Positions 58,080 to 64,000 of a stretch of DNA of 64,000 nucleotides are shown in pieces. Numbering within the stretch: the first letter of the stretch is position 1; each line of letters starts with the position of its first letter. Below the pieces are notes generated by a model that ran no database searches, was not told the DNA's origin, and saw only the letters and a program-made list of their open reading frames with translations. The DNA is taken from contig NZ_CP197418.1 in NCBI RefSeq assembly GCF_052161655.1, forward strand, positions 9,858,001 to 9,922,000, given 5' to 3'. The position numbers were made by a program, and so were the translations under genes. Source of the DNA: Novipirellula sp052161655 (GTDB taxonomy: Bacteria > Planctomycetota > Planctomycetia > Pirellulales > Pirellulaceae).

Positions 58080-59195
58080 ATGAAATTTCTCTCTTTCCGA
58101 TCCATTCTTCTCGTCGCGGCAACGTGCTTATTGGCCTCGCTCGTGTCACCTGCAGCAAAAGCCGAAGCCACGCTTGGCATTGGCTCCAAAGCTCCCTCGA
58201 TCGATATCGAGCACTGGTTGCAAGATGGCAAGGGATTTTTCAAACCGGTCAAGAAGTTTGAAAAGGGCAAAGTCTATGTGGTTGAATTCTGGGCAACATG
58301 GTGTGGCCCCTGCGTGATGAGCATGCCTCACCTCGCGGAATTACAAAACCAGTACCGCGGCGAGAACGTGCAAATCATTAGCGTCTCGGACGAAGAAGTT
58401 GAAGAGGTCAAAGAGTTCTTGGCGCGTGAAAACAAAGAACTGAAAAAGACGTTCGACGAAATTACGTCGGCTTACTCGTTAACCACCGACCCTGATCGTT
58501 CGGTCTACAAAGACTACATGGAAGCAGCCAACCAACAGGGCATCCCGACCGCCTTTATCGTTGGCAAGACCGCTCAGGTCGAATGGATTGGCCACCCCAT
58601 GGAAATGGAAGAGCCACTCCAACAAGTGGTTGCGGATTCATGGGACCGCGAAGCTTTCAAGAAGGCAATGGAAGAACAACAGCGTCTCGAAGCAGCGGTC
58701 GAACAAATTTCGATGTTGGCTGGTGCTGGAAAATTTGACGAAGCGATCAAGCTTGTTGAAAAACAAATCACCGAGACCAAGGACCCTGCGTTGCAGGCGA
58801 ACCTGAAAGATTTCCGTTCGAGTCTGATGCTGTCGGCCGGACATGTCACCGACGAAGTGGTCAAATACTATCGTGATCGTCTGGCGGAAATGAAGGGCGA
58901 TTGGATGTCGCTGGGTCAATTCGGTTACTCTCTGACCGCAGTGGTTCAACAAGGCGGAAGCGTTGGACCTTTGGCCGGTGAAGCCGTTGCCGCACTCGCA
59001 CCACTGGCCGACAAAGTAGACGCCGAAGCCAAACCGCTTGTCTACAACATCTTGGCACAACTTTCTAAGGTCGATGAAAAAATCGACGAAGCGATCAAGT
59101 TCCAGGAAAAAGCCGTCGAACTCAGTGACGATCGTCAAAAGAAACGAATGGAGTTGTTCCTCGAAGAATTGAAGACGGAAAAAGGCGGGAAGTAA
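58080..59195 (+). CDS. Exported TlpA/ResA-like thioredoxin with helical C-terminus
   Basis: The 371-residue protein has a signal peptide (FRSILLVAATCLLASLVSPA). The thioredoxin domain (about residues 35-195) contains VYVVEFWATWCGPCVMSMPH (Cys75 and Cys78) and the cis-Pro region NQQGIPTAFIVGKTAQVEWI. The C-terminal half is helical and TPR-like (QQRLEAAVEQISMLAGAGKF, DEKIDEAIKFQEKAVELSDD). It probably acts as a periplasmic disulphide oxidoreductase; partners are unknown. It is monocistronic, preceded by 266 bases without a gene and followed by a strong terminator. Confidence 0.9.
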   Translation: MKFLSFRSILLVAATCLLASLVSPAAKAEATLGIGSKAPSIDIEHWLQDGKGFFKPVKKFEKGKVYVVEFWATWCGPCVMSMPHLAELQNQYRGENVQIISVSDEEVEEVKEFLARENKELKKTFDEITSAYSLTTDPDRSVYKDYMEAANQQGIPTAFIVGKTAQVEWIGHPMEMEEPLQQVVADSWDREAFKKAMEEQQRLEAAVEQISMLAGAGKFDEAIKLVEKQITETKDPALQANLKDFRSSLMLSAGHVTDEVVKYYRDRLAEMKGDWMSLGQFGYSLTAVVQQGGSVGPLAGEAVAALAPLADKVDAEAKPLVYNILAQLSKVDEKIDEAIKFQEKAVELSDDRQKKRMELFLEELKTEKGGK

Positions 59196-59256
59196 ACAAG
59201 TCTAACGTCTAATGGAATCATGAAGCCGTGTTAACGAACCGCTTCATCGAATCGCT

Positions 59257-59292
59257 AAACCATTCCTACCGATCCGGTAGGAATGGTTTTTT
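59257..59292 (+). terminator. Rho-independent terminator after the TlpA-like gene
   Basis: A 15-bp perfect stem, AAACCATTCCTACCG (59257-59271) with CGGTAGGAATGGTTT (59275-59289), has a 3-base loop and is followed by TTT. It is a very stable hairpin. Confidence 0.92.
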
Positions 59293-59318
59293 AATGGACT
59301 CATCCAAGTGACGGTGAA

Positions 59319-61034
59319 CTATTGCGGGGGCAGATCGAATGACAAGTCGAAACGTCGCCAACACATCGCCGTAACCAGCACGCTGACCGCAGCGATACTC
59401 CACGTCGCTGCGATCGCGCCACCGACAAAGCCGAGGGTATAGAGACTTTCGGGCAAGATACTTTTGCACATCCCGGCCCAAATAACCAACAGTGCAAGCG
59501 AGGCCGCGATCACGCCCGCTTTGCCTAGAAACGTCAACTTGGCTCGCAACATCATTCCCAACCCTTGTTGGTGAGCATGGTGCGGGTATACCAAAAACAA
59601 TGCGTTTTCCGCTGCAAACGTGAACACTGCAAATGCAGCCATCAGTAACGTCCATAACAACCACTGGACCCATCCGGGATGAACGACCAAAGCCGCGATC
59701 GTCAGTGTGACCCACTGAAAAATCCATGTGATTAAGATGGGTAACGTCAATTGACCGACGACCATCGAAAGTGGTTTGACGGGCAACGACTTTAATAGCT
59801 GCATCCGCAACAAGTCGCGACGAAAATCGAGACGTAGCGCCGGGGGTGCAAGCAGCATCGTGCACAACGCAATTCCGCTGACCACATAAAACCACTGCTC
59901 CATCACTTGATTCGTCACCAACGGTGATAAACACAACAGCGTTGGGATCACAAAGCTGACCAAAATCGTTCCACGATACCGCCGCACACTTTGGTACTGC
60001 CGAGCCAGTAATGCCGCAGTCGTACTCAGCCTCGCGTGACCACAAAGTACATCAATATCAAGCGAGCGATTCTTACTGGCTCTACTTGCGACGCCTCGGT
60101 TACCATCCGATCGATCCAGCTCGCGAAGCAGCGATTGCTCCTGCGACCGACTCTGCATAAGCGCCCAGTGGTCGGCCCACACCAAAACACGAACGGCAAA
60201 CAAGATCGTCATCGCAACACAAGCAATCGCAATGGGTGTCCAAACCGAGTAGCTACTGGCCACGGCCAGCGACGCCATCGGAATCCACGCAACGGCAAAC
60301 GCTTGAATCATCACGCCTTGCGCAAGCTCACCCACCGAATAGAACACGTGAATCAAATACAACCACGTTGGTGAGCCCATCGGAGTCATCGCGGTGACTT
60401 TGGCGATCACTTGTAGCACCACCGCAGTGACCATGATCACGCTGACCGCTTTCGCACGTCGACGATTCACATCGCTCAGACCGCTGGCAATACGGACCAA
60501 GATTTGCCGCACAGTATCTAACAATAAAAGCGAGCTAAACACACCAAAAATCAATAGTTCAACGTGTTGAACATCGCGAGCGATCACGATCGTCAACAGC
60601 AGTGTCTTGATCGCCGTCGCCGAAACAATATTGGTAATTCGATAGGTCGCCAAACTCGATCGATGCAGCGGTCCGCCGCCCAACCACAGACGTTCGGCGG
60701 GCGTCATCTCGAGGTCGACCATCGATTCGGTCCAAACACAGCGAACCGCGTGATAAAACGCGTACAGCACCATGCCGCCCGAAAGCCAAGCACGAAGATG
60801 ATCTGGGGAAGCGGGCGCTCGATTGGACAGCACCAAAATGCCGTACATCACGTACGCGACAAGAAAGACTCCAGCCAACAGCGTCGCGATAATGCGTCTG
60901 GGCGAGCAGATTCGTTCCAGCGTTCGCCGCAAACGAAATTGACTGCGCGAGTTCGTCAACCACAACAATTGTCGATGTACATGCGGTGCATCCCAGCGTG
61001 ATTCGAACTCGGATTGATCCGATTGTTCGCTCAT
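59319..61034 (-). CDS. ABC exporter membrane protein, large
   Basis: The 571-residue protein has about twelve hydrophobic segments (for example IIATLLAGVFLVAYVMYGIL, AVSVIMVTAVVLQVIAKVTA, IPTLLCLSPLVTNQVMEQWF, GVIAASLALLVIWAGMCKSI) and no catalytic motif. It resembles large permease subunits of ABC exporter systems with a separate ATPase. Its start overlaps the stop of the ATPase gene by 4 bases, so the two proteins form one transporter. The substrate is unknown. A charged loop with LDRSDGNRGVASRASKNRSL separates two halves, suggesting an internal duplication. Confidence 0.85.
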   Translation of the reverse strand: MSEQSDQSEFESRWDAPHVHRQLLWLTNSRSQFRLRRTLERICSPRRIIATLLAGVFLVAYVMYGILVLSNRAPASPDHLRAWLSGGMVLYAFYHAVRCVWTESMVDLEMTPAERLWLGGGPLHRSSLATYRITNIVSATAIKTLLLTIVIARDVQHVELLIFGVFSSLLLLDTVRQILVRIASGLSDVNRRRAKAVSVIMVTAVVLQVIAKVTAMTPMGSPTWLYLIHVFYSVGELAQGVMIQAFAVAWIPMASLAVASSYSVWTPIAIACVAMTILFAVRVLVWADHWALMQSRSQEQSLLRELDRSDGNRGVASRASKNRSLDIDVLCGHARLSTTAALLARQYQSVRRYRGTILVSFVIPTLLCLSPLVTNQVMEQWFYVVSGIALCTMLLAPPALRLDFRRDLLRMQLLKSLPVKPLSMVVGQLTLPILITWIFQWVTLTIAALVVHPGWVQWLLWTLLMAAFAVFTFAAENALFLVYPHHAHQQGLGMMLRAKLTFLGKAGVIAASLALLVIWAGMCKSILPESLYTLGFVGGAIAATWSIAAVSVLVTAMCWRRFDLSFDLPPQ

Positions 61035-61798
61035 GCCACCCCTTCCATCACTGCAACCTCAGCATTCACTGCGGGACAAATAGCGGGATTTTCAATAGCC
61101 GCAAAATAAGCATCTTCGAGTGAACCGATCCCAGGATACGCAGATCTCAAGTCGCTGGCGGTTCCGAAAAATTTCGCTTCGCCCTGCTTCATCACCAAAT
61201 AGTGGGTACAGACACCTTCGATCATTGGCAACAAATGGCTGCTGACCATCACCGTCGCTCCCGCAGCAGCGCGTTCGCGGACCGATGCCAATAGTTCGCG
61301 AATCCCTGGCGGGTCGAGTCCTGTCATCGGCTCATCAAGCAGCAGCACCGATGGATCAAAAAGATACGCACAACACACCGCCAATTTCTGACGCATCCCA
61401 CGTGACAACGTCGTGGCTCCCGCGTCGACCTTGTCCAACAATTGAAATTGACTCAGCAGCCGAGTCGCGTGGGCTTGAAAATCTTTGACTTGGTACAATC
61501 GCCCGATCATTTCCAAATGCTGTCCCACCGTTAAATCATCAAACAGCGGTGGGTCGTCGGGCACGTACGCCAAGCGGCGTTTAAGTTCGATTAATTCGGT
61601 CTTTTGGTCACACCCAGCAACACACAGTGATCCGTCGGAGGGCGGAATCAAGCCCGCCAAACATCGCATCACCGTGGTCTTGCCGGCCCCATTGGGACCC
61701 ACCAGACCACAAACTTGGCCCGGCTGTAATGCAAAGGAGACACCGTCAACGGCCAAATGCCGATCGTAAATCTTACGCAAGCCTTGAACTTTGATCAT
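61031..61798 (-). CDS. ABC transporter ATP-binding protein
   Basis: It drives the adjacent permease. The 255-residue protein starts at the ATG giving MIKVQGLRKIYDRHLAVDGV. Motifs are Walker A (LVGPNGAGKTTVMRCLAGLI), Q-loop region (RRLAYVPDDPPLFDDLTVGQ), signature (ATTLSRGMRQKLAVCCAYLF), Walker B (SVLLLDEPMTGLDPPGIREL) and H-loop (TVMVSSHLLPMIEGVCTHYL). It is of the ABC-2/CcmA type. The signature is LSRGM rather than LSGGQ, as is common in exporters of this group. Confidence 0.95.
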   Translation of the reverse strand: MIKVQGLRKIYDRHLAVDGVSFALQPGQVCGLVGPNGAGKTTVMRCLAGLIPPSDGSLCVAGCDQKTELIELKRRLAYVPDDPPLFDDLTVGQHLEMIGRLYQVKDFQAHATRLLSQFQLLDKVDAGATTLSRGMRQKLAVCCAYLFDPSVLLLDEPMTGLDPPGIRELLASVRERAAAGATVMVSSHLLPMIEGVCTHYLVMKQGEAKFFGTASDLRSAYPGIGSLEDAYFAAIENPAICPAVNAEVAVMEGVA

Positions 61799-61937
61799 GG
61801 TCTGCAACCGCTAAATATCGCACAGAGAAAACTATCGTTGTTACCGAGTACTGAAAGTTAGCACACAAGTAAGCAACGACACTGCCAAGTTGAGTCGTAG
61901 CGATTAAGCGGGATATCCGATCGACTGTGGCTGCAAA

Positions 61938-63164
61938 CTATTGGGCGATCCAGTAGTGCCTCAGTGCAGCGTCGATCTCTTTGCGGCCCATCAGACGTTG
62001 CTCTTTACGTACTCCGCTGCGGCGATCAGCGACACCTTTGACAATCACCCGAACCGAGTCTGACAAGTCGTACAGGTGTGCCAAACGACTGGCGACTGCC
62101 AACTGAAAACGGGCTTGAGGGTAGACGGGCACTTTCAAGCGATCGAGCGACCACGAATTCATCTGCAAGCGATGCCAGCCATCGAAGTCGTCATCAATCA
62201 GGAACGGCTGTATATTCGCTGGCAATTGGTCCATCGCCGAGCGATGAATCTGAACCTCCGCACGACTGCTGTGCGGCGAATACAAAGCCCACGACGTCCA
62301 ATGATCCCAGTACCCCCATCGCTCGGTCGCTGGCATCACGATCGCAAGAATTACGATCGCTGTGGCTAAGCGTTTGCCGACGGACTTGCCTGCTGCTGGG
62401 ATTGCTGCCGCAGACTGCGACGGCGAAGATTTGCCAGGTTCCGCATGCGGCTGCACAAACAAGAACCACGCTTGCATGATCAGCAGGATGTTCCATAGCA
62501 GCACCCCGTTGCTGTGATCCAGATTCCAGGGACCTAGCATGATCACGAGACTCAAGTGCAGCAGCATCACACATCCGCCTGCGATTCGCCGTGTCCGGCG
62601 GAACAACAACCCAACCGCGATCAACGCTTCGCTTAGTGGCAACAGCAAGGCGATCGTCGCCAATGTGTTGTGCTCGAACCGATCCGCCAAATTCCCAATT
62701 CCTGGCAAATTAGCGGCCGCCAGAAAATTCTGGCCCACCGTATGAGCGAATTGGTAATCAAGTTTCCCAAGTCCGCTGTACAGATAAACGCTGGCAGCTA
62801 ATGGAATGAGCCATCTCCGTGCCGTTTCACGATCCATCGTGGCAAAGACAATCGCATAGATCGCACTTTGATACGCCCAGGGCTGCAGGCGGTGCTGATC
62901 GAGCACGAACGAAATGCAAAACGCGACCGCAACGATCCACCACAACCAGGCACGCTGAAGCTCGGCAGTGGCAACGATCGCACTACAGGCGGCCAGAATC
63001 ACAATGCAAGGGATCCACTGCACCCACGACGGCAGCGAATTGAGCGTTGAAAACATCGGGATCAGCAGCGACGGCTCACTCCCACGCCACAGTGGAAACG
63101 TGACCAAAACCAGCAGTATCAACATGCCGGCCCAACATCGAGACAGTCCCCAAGATCCCAACAC
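61938..63164 (-). CDS. Polytopic membrane protein, HTTM/DoxX-like, unknown function
   Basis: The 408-residue protein starts at GTG. It has about nine hydrophobic segments, including WAGMLILLVLVTFPLWR, WIPCIVILAACSAIVATAEL, LIPLAASVYLYSGLGKLDYQ (with the YL..G..K pattern seen in DoxX/MauE- and HTTM-like proteins), IALLLPLSEALIAVGLLFRR and GVLLWNILLIMQAWFLFVQP. A soluble C-terminal part of about 130 residues follows (HSSRAEVQIHRSAMDQLPAN, RFQLAVASRLAHLYDLSDSV), probably outside the cytoplasm. No catalytic motif is visible. It is transcribed towards the ABC genes, 139 bases upstream of the ATPase start. Confidence 0.75.
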   Translation of the reverse strand: MLGSWGLSRCWAGMLILLVLVTFPLWRGSEPSLLIPMFSTLNSLPSWVQWIPCIVILAACSAIVATAELQRAWLWWIVAVAFCISFVLDQHRLQPWAYQSAIYAIVFATMDRETARRWLIPLAASVYLYSGLGKLDYQFAHTVGQNFLAAANLPGIGNLADRFEHNTLATIALLLPLSEALIAVGLLFRRTRRIAGGCVMLLHLSLVIMLGPWNLDHSNGVLLWNILLIMQAWFLFVQPHAEPGKSSPSQSAAAIPAAGKSVGKRLATAIVILAIVMPATERWGYWDHWTSWALYSPHSSRAEVQIHRSAMDQLPANIQPFLIDDDFDGWHRLQMNSWSLDRLKVPVYPQARFQLAVASRLAHLYDLSDSVRVIVKGVADRRSGVRKEQRLMGRKEIDAALRHYWIAQ

Positions 63165-63496
63165 GCAATCCCAACCTTATCGCAACTTGTGAAGATCGTC
63201 GGAGCAATGAATGTCGTGGATCGCTCCGCGATTCATCGTTGTGATCGCGGAGCGATCCACGACAAAATGCCACCGTTCGGTTCACGTGGCGATCAGCGAC
63301 CAACTGCCAGTGATTGTTCCGACGTTCCTAAGTAAAAATGTGCAAAAATGAAGCGTATGCGGAATCGGCTCCTGTCGACACCCCCGACTGATTTGCTTTG
63401 CAATGCTCGATCGCTCAAGATAACGGTCAACACACCTTTACGAAAGCACGAAATGTTTGCACGCGTTTGCCGACAACGAGAAGGAAAGTGCGAGGA
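63165..63496. other. Intergenic region with a perfect palindrome
   Basis: No gene is seen in these about 330 bases between divergent genes. The main structure is the 21-bp inverted repeat at 63212-63264. Confidence 0.6.
63212..63264. repeat. Perfect 21-bp inverted repeat TGTCGTGGATCGCTCCGCGA
   Basis: The left arm at 63212-63232 and the right arm at 63244-63264 are exact reverse complements with an 11-base loop. No second copy was found in the window. Its composition resembles the GC-rich intergenic palindromes at 5176 and 20244. Confidence 0.88.
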
Positions 63497-64000
63497 ATGC
63501 TAAAACCACAATCCTCTTGCCCATCGACCGCTCAAGATCACGACGACGCCGACCCCGCGACCGTGACCTCTCGCTGGAGTTTCTTTCAGCGATACGGACT
63601 AGTCGTGGTGGGGTTGTCGCCTCTGGTTGCCAATGCGATCGGCAGCGTTTTTAACATTGCCTATAACCACGAACAAGTCGAACCGTTGCTTTCGGTAGCT
63701 CAAATGGCCCGTTTCAACGAATGTTGGCAATGGTTCAACTTGCTTGTCTATCCGATCGCGGTCGTTTGCTTTGTGACGCCGTTGGTGTGGTTGCGGCCGG
63801 TGCACAACGCGTTACTCGCCGGCGATGTGGTGGATGCCGACGTCCTGCAGAAAGCCCAAAAGAGGATCGTCAATTTACCCTGGTGGTTTCTATTGGTTGC
63901 TGCTGTAGGATGGCTGAGCTGCATTCCCATTTTCCCAGCGGCTCTGTACGCGGTTCCCGAACCGCTGTCGAGCGACGTCGTCGCCCACCTCGTCACTTCG
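63497..64000 (+). CDS. Membrane protein, N-terminal part (cut by window end)
   Basis: The frame is open from the ATG at 63497 (GAGG just upstream) to the last base, giving the first 168 residues. After a polar N-terminus there are three hydrophobic segments: GLVVVGLSPLVANAIGSVFN (with NIAYNHEQV following), WFNLLVYPIAVVCFVTPLVW and WWFLLVAAVGWLSCIPIFPA, separated by short loops. This layout resembles the membrane part of multi-domain signalling proteins such as adenylate cyclases, but the catalytic part would lie outside the window, so I give no function. Confidence 0.75.
   Translation, partial: MLKPQSSCPSTAQDHDDADPATVTSRWSFFQRYGLVVVGLSPLVANAIGSVFNIAYNHEQVEPLLSVAQMARFNECWQWFNLLVYPIAVVCFVTPLVWLRPVHNALLAGDVVDADVLQKAQKRIVNLPWWFLLVAAVGWLSCIPIFPAALYAVPEPLSSDVVAHLVTS

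Overview
The window looks like chromosome from a planctomycete of the Pirellulaceae (Rhodopirellula-like). The evidence is a set of methanopterin-linked C1 genes in a bacterium (FhcA, Ftr/FhcD, FhcC), two DUF1559 prepilin-type proteins, a Tat-exported Gfo/Idh/MocA oxidoreductase, many planctomycete-type hypothetical proteins, moderate G+C, and several families of intergenic palindromes. I found no rRNA, tRNA, IS element, CRISPR array or prophage.

Layout. (1) 1-5131, plus strand: the end of a PTS EIIA gene, then HPr and enzyme I with no sugar permease (a regulatory-type PTS), a DUF2344 protein and RNase G/E, closed by a clear terminator. (2) 5339-8409, minus strand: a TPR-glycosyltransferase and the primary sigma factor rpoD, which starts at TTG and has about 880 bp of gene-free DNA upstream. 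(3) 9968-17336, minus strand: a tight housekeeping run of aroF-type DAHP synthase, tpiA, secG, yicC, gmk, rpoZ, coaC-like, a CBS-containing family II pyrophosphatase and a methyltransferase. (4) 17995-22573: a small surface-glycan set (GT4 glycosyltransferase, two methyltransferases, an acyltransferase) separated by palindromic repeats. (5) 22803-32892: an M56 peptidase/BlaI pair, two DUF1559 proteins, a PPOX-fold protein, an oxidoreductase, a DUF3500 protein, a membrane-anchored HMA-like protein and a CbiX chelatase.

(6) 32928-44171 is the most distinctive region. It is a complete chemosensory cluster (CheW, CheR-TPR, CheW with an N-terminal extension, MCP, CheA-REC, CheB) whose parts match the Wsp type, but it has no WspR-like diguanylate cyclase. 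Instead, a divergent two-gene unit encodes a stand-alone receiver protein and a 470-residue protein I cannot assign. The likely flow is MCP to CheA-REC to the receiver to the unknown protein.

(7) 44324-53349: a thioredoxin-trypsin fusion, metG with an alpha/beta hydrolase, a GNAT and an EpmA-like lysyltransferase in a row, a hemerythrin-like protein, an outer-membrane barrel candidate and panB. (8) 53490-59292: a secreted protein, then fhcA-ftr-fhcC, which together make and transfer formyl groups in H4MPT-linked C1 oxidation (fhcB is not in the window), and a TlpA-like thioredoxin ending in a strong terminator. (9) 59319-64000: an ABC exporter pair, a polytopic membrane protein, and the start of a membrane protein cut by the window end.
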